Shown: positions 8,404 through 14,765 of the stretch, piece by piece
How positions within the stretch are numbered: the first letter of the stretch is position 1
Layout: each line of letters opens with the position of its first letter
Assembly (NCBI GenBank): GCA_030425425.1
Contig: JAUIAO010000054.1
Coordinates: 1-41,321 of the forward strand
DNA from: Bacteroidia bacterium
GTDB taxonomy: Bacteria; Bacteroidota; Bacteroidia; Cytophagales; Cyclobacteriaceae
Length of the DNA: 41,321 nucleotides
Direction of reading: 5' to 3'
Translations under genes and position numbers: made by a program
The notes under the pieces: model-generated
What the model was told of the DNA's origin: nothing
Databases searched by the model: none
What the model saw: only the letters and a program-made list of their open reading frames with translations

Positions 8404-8434
8404 AAAAGCAGCTCAAATGGGCTGCTTTTTGTTT
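8404..8434. terminator. bidirectional rho-independent terminator
   Basis: AAAAGCAGC (8404-8412) pairs perfectly with GCTGCTTTT (8421-8429) across an 8-base loop, followed by a T-run on the plus strand and preceded by A residues serving the minus strand. It separates the convergent M1 aminopeptidase and DUF1501 genes. Confidence 0.85.
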
Positions 8435-9598
8435 TTAGATGAATTTCAATTTATCAAATGACTTCCTGAGAATTCGAGTGGAATCACTTAAGAGCCAATT
8501 ATCCAGTATAGTTGCATAAACTTGTCTGAAGTCAATTTTGTATTGAATATCCCCATTATCCAGGTTAGATAAATCTGCCATCTCATTATATAGTCCGGCT
8601 GATTTTAGGTTTCCTCCAGCGATGAATAGATTATTCGCCTTTCCGTGATCTGTGCCTTTGCTGGCATTTTCTTTTACCCTTCTACCAAACTCGCTAAAGG
8701 TCATTACAATCGTATTCTTCCACTCGTTTTTAGACTTCAGCTCATCTCTGAAAGCTTTTAAAGCAGCACTGTAAATTTCCAGTAGTTTATCCTGTCGATT
8801 TCTCTGATTGACATGGGTGTCAAATCCTCCCAGACTCACATAATAGACAGGTGATTCCACACCAGAACAGATCATTCGTCCTATCATTTTGAGTTGATTA
8901 CTCAATCTGTTTTTAGGGTATTCAATGTGAGATTTATAAGTTTTGGTAGTGCTGAATAGATACTCTGCACTAGATTGAATTTCAACTGCTGATCTGTAAA
9001 GAAAATCTGCCATTGGGTGATCGTGAGTGTGATGCTCAAGAGATAGATTTCTGGTAGAATTATAAAGTTGCCAGATATTATTCACAGTGATTCCTTTGTG
9101 AGCAGAACCTTTAAGAGCCAGATTTAGAATTCCATCTGCATCAATTCCTGTGATCAATTCACCCCCAGAGTATTGGTCGTCAAAATACCTTCCTAACCAA
9201 CCTGTAGAGAGATATTCACTAGCACCACTTCCGGATTGCCAGATATCCATTGACCTAAAGTGTGATCTGTTCGGATCGGGATAGCCTACATTATTGATAA
9301 TACATAGCTCACCATGGTCATATAGAGTTTTCAGTCCCCTCATTTTTCCATTCAGTGCCACATCGTCTGTTAGTTTCAGGATTTCCTGATTCATTCCGGC
9401 CAAAGATGGCCTTTCGCGATAATAAATATCGTTGTGGAAAGGGATCACCGTATTGAGGCCGTCATTCCCACCCGATAGCTGAATAACAACAAGCCTTTTG
9501 CCAGACGGTAGGACATTTCCTCTCAGAAAAGAAGGAATCATCAATGTGCCTGCAGCCAGTGCGGCTGATTGTTGTAGGAAGTCTCTTCGGTTTAGCAT
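8435..9598 (-). CDS. DUF1501 family secreted protein with Tat-type signal
   Basis: The 387-residue protein starts MLNRRDFLQQSAALAAG, a twin-arginine-like signal (R4 R5), so it is probably exported folded. The family hallmark LSGGNDGLNTVIPF follows, then NRSHFRSMDIWQS, GGFDTHVNQ and TFSEFGRRVKENASKGTDHG. These carry the metal-binding-like Asp/His residues that relate DUF1501 to the alkaline phosphatase/sulfatase fold. The biochemical function is unknown. Its start overlaps the end of the DUF1800 gene by 7 bases. DUF1800-DUF1501 pairs recur in Bacteroidetes and Planctomycetes, which implies that the two proteins work together. Confidence 0.93.
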   Translation of the reverse strand: MLNRRDFLQQSAALAAGTLMIPSFLRGNVLPSGKRLVVIQLSGGNDGLNTVIPFHNDIYYRERPSLAGMNQEILKLTDDVALNGKMRGLKTLYDHGELCIINNVGYPDPNRSHFRSMDIWQSGSGASEYLSTGWLGRYFDDQYSGGELITGIDADGILNLALKGSAHKGITVNNIWQLYNSTRNLSLEHHTHDHPMADFLYRSAVEIQSSAEYLFSTTKTYKSHIEYPKNRLSNQLKMIGRMICSGVESPVYYVSLGGFDTHVNQRNRQDKLLEIYSAALKAFRDELKSKNEWKNTIVMTFSEFGRRVKENASKGTDHGKANNLFIAGGNLKSAGLYNEMADLSNLDNGDIQYKIDFRQVYATILDNWLLSDSTRILRKSFDKLKFI

Positions 9599-10935
9599 AG
9601 CTGAAATTCAGGTTTAGAAGTGTAATACACTATTTGATCAATCAGGCTTTTCTTTGAGTCTGCTTTTTGGACAGGGATTTGTGAGATAAATTCTGCCAAT
9701 TGATCATCCTTGAGAGCCATTTGCAATGACTCAAGGTTCAATTGAGTATCCAATTTTTTCAATGGTCCTTTTAATTTGAATTGATCATTGTCATCAAAAG
9801 ATTCTTCAGGTTCATTTTCAATTGCAGCGGCTTTGAATACCAATTCTGGTAGTCGCATTCTGAAAAGTAGCGAGGCACTATCCACCCAGGCTTTTCCATC
9901 TGGCCATCCGGCTACATTCGGTGGATCAAAAAGCGTTTGCCCCATCGTGCGTTGGAGGTAAGTAAGACTGTCTTCATCTTCAATCTTCACACCGAGCTGG
10001 CGTTGCATGCTTACTATCAGTTCTATGGGCGACTTGATTCGGACACCAAAATTGCGCTCGTCATAAAAGGACTTAGAAGTGAATAAGACATGCAGTGCAC
10101 ATTTGATATCATAATTGCTGCTGAACAATGCTTCTGCTACTTCATTTTCCAGGTCTTCCTGTCCGTCTGGATGTACAAAGTACCTGACCCATTTTTGACT
10201 GATGTACCTGGCTGTTTGCTTTTCACCTAGTAGAAGATTGATAATCTGTTCGCCATGATAATTGCCGGTATTTCCTAAAACTGTTTTGAGTCCTTCATCA
10301 TGCTGTTTCTTTCTGAGAATAAAATTACCGTCTTTCTCAAATGCCCAGCCAGTAAATGCTCTGGCCGCTTCAGAAATATCTTTTTCGGTATAACCCTGAT
10401 CGCGACCCAAAGTGAATAGCTCCATTACTTCCCGAGCGAAATTCTCATTAGGAGACGATTTTCTGTTTTGTTGATTGTTGAGGTATTGAAGCATGGCTGC
10501 TGATTTTGAAACTGCCACGAGTAAGTCCCCAAAGTTTCCTAGTGCATTTTCACGGATAATATTAAGGTAGGATTGTACAAAAAGTGGGTTATTGGATTTG
10601 ATCGGGAAGTGATCATGCCAGAAGAAGGCCATTTTTTCATTTAGCGCAGAAGAAGCATTGACCATCTCTTTGATCCATAGGGCATTAAGTGTTTTGATGG
10701 ATTGGCGGGCAGTTTTTCGCATCTCCTGCTTCTCTTCAGGGGTCGATTCCTTCATTAGGTAGGGTGGTGTAAACGATATCTTAGTTTCAACAGGTCGAAC
10801 GCTATTTGACTTTGTAATTAAATCTCCAAATATCTCTTCAGGCTTTTTGCCAATGAATGATTTTACAACAGGATAGGAATCTCCAAATCCGGATCGGAGC
10901 AACAAGTGTTGAACTTGTGTTTGATTAAGTTTCAT
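9592..10935 (-). CDS. DUF1800 family protein
   Basis: The 447-residue protein has the DUF1800 signature: LLLRSGFGD near the N-terminus, the helix with EKMAFFWHDHFPI, the conserved NFAREVMELFTLG, and PPNVAGWPDGKAW with LFRMRL near the end. No clear signal peptide is visible. It is the first gene of a two-gene operon with DUF1501 and overlaps it by 7 bases, indicating translational coupling. The family is widespread and uncharacterised; a role with the exported DUF1501 partner is inferred from context only. A perfect 17-base palindrome lies 7 bases upstream of its start. Confidence 0.93.
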   Translation of the reverse strand: MKLNQTQVQHLLLRSGFGDSYPVVKSFIGKKPEEIFGDLITKSNSVRPVETKISFTPPYLMKESTPEEKQEMRKTARQSIKTLNALWIKEMVNASSALNEKMAFFWHDHFPIKSNNPLFVQSYLNIIRENALGNFGDLLVAVSKSAAMLQYLNNQQNRKSSPNENFAREVMELFTLGRDQGYTEKDISEAARAFTGWAFEKDGNFILRKKQHDEGLKTVLGNTGNYHGEQIINLLLGEKQTARYISQKWVRYFVHPDGQEDLENEVAEALFSSNYDIKCALHVLFTSKSFYDERNFGVRIKSPIELIVSMQRQLGVKIEDEDSLTYLQRTMGQTLFDPPNVAGWPDGKAWVDSASLLFRMRLPELVFKAAAIENEPEESFDDNDQFKLKGPLKKLDTQLNLESLQMALKDDQLAEFISQIPVQKADSKKSLIDQIVYYTSKPEFQLC

Positions 10936-10942
10936 TATTGAT

Positions 10943-10959
10943 AATTGATTGAATCAATT
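10943..10959. promoter_or_regulatory. 17-base perfect palindrome upstream of the DUF1800-DUF1501 operon
   Basis: AATTGATT-G-AATCAATT is fully symmetric. It ends 7 bases before the DUF1800 start codon, in the divergent region shared with the J-domain gene. A repressor operator or transcript-start hairpin are both possible. No regulator gene is adjacent. Confidence 0.4.
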
Positions 10960-11106
10960 TACGTTCAATAAACTTGAACGAGGTTTGTTTCTGGTTATTT
11001 TTTGTTCAAATAATGGTATTCGTAGTTGATGAACAGTTTTCAGTAATCACCAAATCTCACTATTTTGTCATCTGTTTGAAAAACTCGTCATCTCAAAAAT
11101 CAACGA

Positions 11107-11907
11107 ATGACCTATTACGAGATCCTGGGTGTCACCCCTGAAGCTGGATTTGCTGAAATCAAAACCAATTATCGAAATCTGGTAAAGCAATATCATCCTG
11201 ATTTGAATCCGTCTGAGGAGGCTAAAGAATTGATTATTCTAATCACAGAAGCATATGAGGTCCTTTCCAATCCGTCAAAAAAATACATCTATGATCAGCA
11301 GCTAAATGGAGTAGAGTTGGTTGTTGAGGAAGAGCCTCAGGTGGATGAGTATGAGCTATTTCGGCAGGATTATATCCGAAGGAATCGTGAGAAAGAAGAA
11401 CATCACTGGCGTCAGCTGTTTGCTATGAAGGTGAAGTTTTATAAAATGCAGCGCTACTTCGCGGTGTTTTTCGTAATTGTCTCTTTGGTCTATTCATATG
11501 ATTACTTTTTTACCGAAATCTGGCACATAGAGCAGGTTGATCGAGTGTTGATCAATGGTTATGGTGAGGGAACTGTAATTTGTGGGAAAAACAAATTCAT
11601 TACTACGCCTGATATCTATTATGATTTTGTAAAATCTGGAGATGTGACTGTAAATGTGCATTTTTCGTGGTTACATGGAGAGCCCGTCGGCTTGAGTTTT
11701 GAGCATTCTTCAAAGTATTACATTCTATATGGTACTCTTCACAGTTATAAGAATTTCTTTCCAGTCCTGCTACTCATTCTTTCTGTGGTGTTGCTTGTTT
11801 ATCATGAATACAATGACTGGTTGCTGACCATTGGTTTACTGCCATTTTTCATAGTTATGTTTTTATTCCTATTTACTTACATGATGATCAATGGCGGGCT
11901 TTATTAG
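11107..11907 (+). CDS. membrane-anchored J-domain (DnaJ-like) protein
   Basis: The 266-residue protein has an N-terminal J domain (1-66): YYEILGVTPEAGFAEIKTNY, the Hsp70-stimulating HPD tripeptide at 30-32, and AYEVLSNPSKKYIYD. After an acidic linker and a basic patch (about 90-115) there are a membrane helix at roughly 117-135 and two C-terminal helices (about 219-236 and 239-264). The middle soluble region (about 140-215) is unlike the Gly/Phe and zinc-finger domains of true DnaJ, so this is a specialised type III J protein. It would recruit DnaK to a membrane-associated client. The client is unknown. Confidence 0.88.
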   Translation: MTYYEILGVTPEAGFAEIKTNYRNLVKQYHPDLNPSEEAKELIILITEAYEVLSNPSKKYIYDQQLNGVELVVEEEPQVDEYELFRQDYIRRNREKEEHHWRQLFAMKVKFYKMQRYFAVFFVIVSLVYSYDYFFTEIWHIEQVDRVLINGYGEGTVICGKNKFITTPDIYYDFVKSGDVTVNVHFSWLHGEPVGLSFEHSSKYYILYGTLHSYKNFFPVLLLILSVVLLVYHEYNDWLLTIGLLPFFIVMFLFLFTYMMINGGLY

Positions 11908-11921
11908 ATTTTATTATCGGG

Positions 11922-11947
11922 AGATTTTAGTCTATAATCTAAAGTCT
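11922..11947 (+). terminator. weak hairpin after the J-domain gene
   Basis: AGATTTTAG (11922-11930) pairs with CTAAAGTCT (11939-11947) over nine positions including one G-T pair, with an 8-base loop. It has no T-run, so intrinsic termination is doubtful. Confidence 0.35.
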
Positions 11948-12070
11948 TACATCTCCAATTCTCAAACTAGATTGATTTTAAATAACAAAGAATATTTTAT
12001 TATATTCCAAATATAATTTGGTTTTTAAGAATGCTTTTCCGAGTATTGCATCACAATTAAAAAAGAACAA

Positions 12071-12163
12071 ATGCGTCAATTTATTCAACATACAAAAAGC
12101 TATGATAACCCGATAGGGATGGGATTGCTTTGTTTATTGGAATATTGGCCTGGTAATAGTTGA
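12071..12163 (+). CDS. short ORF of 30 codons before a terminator
   Basis: ATG at 12071 follows AAAAAAGAACAA and opens a 30-residue peptide beginning MRQFIQHTKSYDNPIG and ending LLEYWPGNS. No family is recognised. It lies 22 bases before a strong terminator, a position typical of leader peptides or tiny independent genes. The peptide does not show a run of one amino acid that would identify classical amino-acid attenuation. Confidence 0.3.
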   Translation: MRQFIQHTKSYDNPIGMGLLCLLEYWPGNS

Positions 12164-12184
12164 TTTATCAATTAAAAGATATTG

Positions 12185-12213
12185 AAACCCAGGCCTTACG
12201 GTCTGGGTTTTTT
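12185..12213 (+). terminator. strong rho-independent terminator
   Basis: AAACCCAGGCC (12185-12195) pairs with GGTCTGGGTTT (12200-12210) around a TTAC tetraloop, with one G-T pair, and is followed by further T residues. It ends the unit containing the 30-codon ORF. Confidence 0.85.
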
Positions 12214-12236
12214 GTTTTATACGGATTTAGGAAAAA

Positions 12237-12370
12237 TGCCTATGATACAGAATAATATTTTGTTTTTGACGGAAAGTCAGTGGGAGGGGTATGCCCTTAC
12301 AGATCGTCATTTTAATGAGGATTTGAGATTTGACCAAAGAATATTTCAGAAAGGAATTAGTATGACTTAG
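12237..12370 (+). CDS. short ORF of about 44 codons between two terminators
   Basis: From the ATG at about 12237 the frame encodes a peptide starting MPMIQNNILFLTESQWEG and ending FQKGISMT, with mixed polar and hydrophobic content and no recognised domain. A TTG start further upstream would lie inside the preceding terminator hairpin and is not credible. It is followed by a second strong terminator. Coding status is uncertain. Confidence 0.3.
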
Positions 12371-12392
12371 CGTAAGCTGAATCATGCTTATG

Positions 12393-12427
12393 AGCCCCGG
12401 TCTGATTATTCAGGTCGGGGCTTTTTG
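12393..12427 (+). terminator. strong rho-independent terminator directly before the tRNA cluster
   Basis: AGCCCCGGTCTGA (12393-12405) pairs with TCAGGTCGGGGCT (12410-12422) over 13 positions (two G-T pairs) around TTAT, followed by TTTTTG. It ends only six bases before tRNA-Gln, so any promoter further upstream must read through it to express the cluster. Confidence 0.88.
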
Positions 12428-12432
12428 TTTAT

Positions 12433-12503
12433 CGCCGATTGGTCTAAAGGTAAGATGTCAGAATTTGGCTCTGAAGTTACAGGTTCGATTCCTGTATCGG
12501 CTG
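12433..12503 (+). tRNA. tRNA-Gln (anticodon TTG)
   Basis: The folded gene has a D arm GTCT/AGAT (12442-12445 with 12453-12456) and a perfect anticodon stem TCAGA/TCTGA (12458-12462 with 12470-12474). The loop ATTTGGC places TTG at 12465-12467, and the T arm is ACAGG-TTCGATT-CCTGT (12479-12495). The acceptor pairs at six of seven positions (12434-12439 with 12496-12501); the outermost pair is C-T. T8, A14, GG in the D loop and G73 are all present. CCA is not encoded. Its start a few bases after a terminator and its company of odd tRNAs suggest it is an accessory copy. Confidence 0.85.
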
Positions 12504-12676
12504 CTATGCTTAGGGAAGGGTAGAACAGGCGCTTCCCTGTAAATCTGGAGAGTGGTTGAAGGCCTCAAGCGTGGTTCTGTTTCACTGCGTGATGTTTGTA
12601 AAAGCTCTGGATATGAAAGCGAATGGTCATCGGAGGATCGTGGTGATAAAAGGACGATCCGTTCGGTGATCAATAT
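12504..12676 (+). other. unexplained spacer between tRNA-Gln and tRNA-Tyr with tRNA-like scraps and hairpins
   Basis: No complete tRNA can be folded here because no TTCGA-type T loop is present. Fragments resemble the D-arm region of serine tRNAs (GAGAGTGGTTGAAGGC at 12549-12564). Hairpins are GGGAAG/CTTCCC (12513-12518 with 12532-12537) and GGATCGT/ACGATCC (12635-12641 with 12654-12660). A short plus-strand frame also runs through it into tRNA-Tyr but has no credible start. It may be decayed tRNA sequence or a separate structured RNA. Confidence 0.4.
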
Positions 12677-12760
12677 GGGAATACGACGTAGTAAGGAGAG
12701 ACGTGCTTGACTGTAAATCAAGTGTCTATGACTCAGTAGGTTCGAATCCTGCTATTCCCA
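12677..12760 (+). tRNA. tRNA-Tyr (anticodon GTA), class II
   Basis: The acceptor GGGAATA/TATTCCC (12677-12683 with 12753-12759) is perfect with A73 at 12760. The D stem is ACGT/ACGT (12686-12689 with 12701-12704). The anticodon stem CTTGA/TCAAG (12706-12710 with 12718-12722) encloses CTGTAAA with GTA at 12713-12715. The long variable arm (12723-12735) has a GTC/GAC stem as expected for bacterial tRNA-Tyr, and the T arm is GTAGG-TTCGAAT-CCTGC. Position 8 is C instead of the nearly universal T, and CCA is not encoded. It may be an accessory or phage-derived tRNA. Confidence 0.85.
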
Positions 12761-12868
12761 CTGGAAAACGAAAGTAAGAAAGACCAGACGGGTGTTTCTG
12801 TATAGCACTGTAGTATCTGCCTGTAGGTGAGGATATGCTGCTTTTTGCTGGAGGTTTTCCTATCGTCT

Positions 12869-12942
12869 GCTGTAGTTGAGGGTTCGATTCCCTCTCCGCC
12901 AATGGGTGGATAGTTTAATTGGATAGAACAACAGCCCCTTAT
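12869..12942 (+). tRNA. circularly permuted tRNA-like gene 1 (3' half before 5' half)
   Basis: The 3' piece comes first: anticodon-stem strand GCTGT (12869-12873), variable AGTT, T arm GAGGG-TTCGATT-CCCTC (12878-12894) and acceptor strand TCCGCCA (12895-12901). The 5' piece follows at once: acceptor GGGTGGA (12904-12910), T8 and A9, D arm GTTT-loop-GAAC (12913-12929, A14 and GG in the loop), position 26 and anticodon-stem strand ACAGC (12931-12935). ACAGC pairs perfectly with the upstream GCTGT, and the acceptor pairs at six of seven positions. Read linearly instead, neither neighbour supplies a matching acceptor or anticodon stem. The termini fall in the anticodon loop, so the anticodon is uncertain (CTT if taken from the 5' piece, CGT if from the 3' piece). 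The acceptor ends are joined by only a few bases. A decayed tandem array is the alternative. Confidence 0.6.
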
Positions 12943-13026
12943 GTCGCGGGTTCGAGTCCCGTCATTACTGTGCTGAAAGGCCTGGGTAGTGTAGCTCAGA
13001 GGTAGAGCACCATGTTTAGGCCATGG
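12941..13026 (+). tRNA. circularly permuted tRNA-like gene 2 (anticodon TAG in the 5' piece)
   Basis: The 3' piece is variable loop ATGTC (12941-12945), T arm GCGGG-TTCGAGT-CCCGT (12946-12962), acceptor strand CATTACT (12963-12969) and G73. After a 14-base linker the 5' piece reads GGTAGTG (12985-12991), T8 A9, D arm GCTC-AGAGGTA-GAGC (12994-13008), A26, and the full anticodon arm CCATG-TTTAGGC-CATGG (13010-13026) with TAG at 13017-13019. The acceptor pairs at seven of seven positions, two of them G-T. Joining CATGG to ATGTC gives a canonical class I tRNA with all usual invariant bases. TAG would be a leucine anticodon, yet leucine tRNAs are class II, so identity is unclear. No T arm exists downstream of 13026. 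Confidence 0.65.
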
Positions 13027-13594
13027 GATTTGCGGAGATTGGCTTGTTCTTCGCTGTAAACAAAAAAAGCCTCCATTTATGGAAGGTAAAACTGAAGTGT
13101 CCTTTTCCAAACCCCAGTGTTTGGATCAAAATGCCGAAAGAGGCTTTGAGCAATGAGGATACCGTTTGATGACTAATTGGTTCTTCCCGTCAGAAAGAAA
13201 GAGTGTGAAGTTGGAGGAAGTGAAAACTGAAAGGAACAGTCAATCGAGAATCAAACTCAATCATAACTCCGCCATTTCTTTTGGTGGATACTTCAGCTAG
13301 CCTTCTTTTAAAATCCTTTTCTATGTGAATAGAATAGGTTTTGAGTCAATGACTTTTGGGTAAGCTCCACTTATCCCTCTATTAAATAAGAGAGGGTGAA
13401 GGGTGAGATTAAAAAAGGATGCTTAACCAAATGGCATTGCTTAGGAAAAAGAAATTATTGATCAATAGTGATAGCCTTTCTGGTCAATGAATGACTAAGA
13501 AAGGAATCAGCGGCTTTTGAGACTTTCCCTTTAGGGGTAGGGGTAAAAAGGTCGAAATGGCAAACGAAGTTTAACAATTAAATGAGTAAGCGAA
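13027..13594 (+). other. long hairpin-rich leader between the tRNA cluster and the slipin operon
   Basis: No ORF of note is present. An inverted repeat AAAGCCTC (13066-13073) and GAGGCTTT (13140-13147) encloses a smaller hairpin around CCAAAC/GTTTGG. CCCTCT/AGAGGG flanks an AT-rich loop near 13375-13398. CCTTTCT-G-GTCA / TGAC-TA-AGAAAGG forms a nested stem-loop at 13475-13504. A pyrimidine-to-purine element CCCTTTAGGGGTAGGGG lies near 13528-13546 and resembles, by eye, GGGTGAAGGGTGAG at about 13392. The stretch may be a structured 5' leader of the slipin-TPR-rtcB mRNA, or a site of small repeats. Confidence 0.4.
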
Positions 13595-14698
13595 ATGTTG
13601 AAACGAGTAAAAATCAACGAAGGATTCGCGGGACTGGTGTTTCGTGGAGGTGATTACCAGCGAGTGATCACAGCGGGAGTTTACTGGCTGTATTGGTATG
13701 AGACAGTGAGAGTTTTTGATATGTCTCAGGCACTTTATACCACAGTAAGCCTGGATGTGTTGCTCAGGGATGATAGGCTCAAATCACTATTGGAAATCAT
13801 TGAGGTAAAAGATGGTGAATTGTCGCTGGTATATGAAAATGATTCTTTCAAAAATGTACTGACAGCAGGCAGATATGCTTACTGGAAAGGCCTGACAAAC
13901 AGAGTCTTCCAGAAAGTAGATACTTCCTCAGTGGATATGAAAGAAACTGTAGCGCTCTCTGTGCTGGAGAAAGCTGAAGTAGCCAAATATGTAAGGATTC
14001 TGGTGATCGAGGATTTCGAAAAAGGAGCGCTTTTCATTGATGGCAAATACAGCAGAATGCTGTCAGCCGGTACGTACTACTTCTGGAAAAACTCCATTGC
14101 TCTTCGGGTATCCAAAGTGGATATGAGAAGTAAGCATCTGGAAATTTCCGGCCAGGAAATACTGACTGGTGACAAGGCTGCTCTTAGAGTCAACTTTGTG
14201 GTAGAATACAAAGTGACTGATGTGGAGAAAGCTGTTATCGAGAATAAAGATTTTGAAAAGCAGCTTTATGTCGATGTGCAGCTGGCACTGAGAGATTTTA
14301 TTGGTACTTACACGCTTGATGAAGTTTTGGAACAAAAAGAATCCATTGCAGACTATGTGCTCAATGAGGTTCGGGCCAAAGCAACATCACTTGGGGTACA
14401 AGTGAAAGACTGTGGTGTGAGAGACATCATTTTGACTGGTGAAATGAAGGATATCATGAACCAGGTGCTTGTAGCGCAGAAAAAAGCGCAAGCCAATGTG
14501 ATCATGCGCAGGGAAGAAACTGCTTCTACCCGAAGCCTTCTCAACACCGCAAAATTGATGGAGGACAATGAAATGTTGTTCAAACTCAAAGAGATGGAAT
14601 ATGTAGAAAAGATCGCTGAGAAAATTGGTCAGATCACTGTTGCCGGAAACGGAAACGTGATCAGCCAGCTCAAAGAGATCTTCGCTACAACTAAATAG
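13595..14698 (+). CDS. slipin/SPFH (band 7) domain protein with three N-terminal repeats
   Basis: The 367-residue protein has the SPFH domain of stomatin-like proteins at about 137-300 (DMRSKHLEISGQEILTGDKA, then the LGVQVKDCGVRDIILTGEMK strand) and a C-terminal helix (about 305-350). There is no membrane helix. Three related segments precede or enter the SPFH domain: about 3-43, 70-110 and 136-178. Each has the pattern hydrophobic-x-G/D-x-aromatic-x-x-h-L/I-(T/S)-AG-x-Y-x-x-(W/Y), as in YQRVITAGVYW, FKNVLTAGRYAYW and YSRMLSAGTYYFW. It is the first gene of an operon with a TPR-like protein and RtcB. Slipins are known neighbours of rtcB in bacteria, which points to RNA repair or its placement in the cell, but the mechanism is not known. 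Confidence 0.88.
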   Translation: MLKRVKINEGFAGLVFRGGDYQRVITAGVYWLYWYETVRVFDMSQALYTTVSLDVLLRDDRLKSLLEIIEVKDGELSLVYENDSFKNVLTAGRYAYWKGLTNRVFQKVDTSSVDMKETVALSVLEKAEVAKYVRILVIEDFEKGALFIDGKYSRMLSAGTYYFWKNSIALRVSKVDMRSKHLEISGQEILTGDKAALRVNFVVEYKVTDVEKAVIENKDFEKQLYVDVQLALRDFIGTYTLDEVLEQKESIADYVLNEVRAKATSLGVQVKDCGVRDIILTGEMKDIMNQVLVAQKKAQANVIMRREETASTRSLLNTAKLMEDNEMLFKLKEMEYVEKIAEKIGQITVAGNGNVISQLKEIFATTK

Positions 14699-14699
14699 T

Positions 14700-14750
14700 A
14701 TTCCCCACGGATCCTGGTCATTCTGTAAGAATCTCAGGGTCTGGGGGAAT
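14700..14750 (+). promoter_or_regulatory. nested stem-loop between the slipin and TPR genes
   Basis: Three stacked helices share one axis: ATTCCCC/GGGGAAT (14700-14706 with 14744-14750), CCTG/CAGG (14713-14716 with 14735-14738) and ATTCT/AGAAT (14720-14724 with 14728-14732). No T-run follows, so this is more likely an RNA processing, stability or protein-binding element than a terminator. It begins two bases after the slipin stop codon and ends 15 bases before the next start. Confidence 0.5.
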
Positions 14751-14765
14751 CAAACCTTAACTAAA

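Larger units (their letters stand above)
11908..12432 (+). other. AT-rich intergenic region carrying two short ORF-terminator units
   Basis: This 525-base stretch has no normal-sized gene. It contains a 30-codon ORF (12071-12163) and a terminator (12185-12213), then a 44-codon ORF (about 12237-12370) and a second terminator (12393-12427). The first base of the tRNA cluster follows only a few bases after the second terminator. No convincing -33/-7 pair was found. The arrangement could be a double attenuator ahead of the tRNA cluster or two independent small genes. Confidence 0.5.

Noticed and set aside
12458-12721. Minus-strand ORF of 87 codons ending in NRTCNFRAKF-type sequence
   Set aside because: It is the antisense of tRNA-Gln and its neighbours; strings like RYRNRTC are well known artefacts of translating the complement of tRNA T arms.
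12904-12970. A normal linear tRNA spanning 12904-12970
   Set aside because: In linear order the acceptor strands GGGTGGA and CATTACT hardly pair and the 3' strand of the anticodon stem is missing, so the permuted reading fits far better.
12733-13110. Minus-strand ORF of 125 codons containing NSRIRTY, GTRTRD and GGEGIEPST
   Set aside because: These strings are the complement of the four tRNA T arms, not a protein family.
13066-13147. Integron attC-like or recombination site
   Set aside because: The inverted repeat lacks the attC core sites, and there is no integrase or cassette array.
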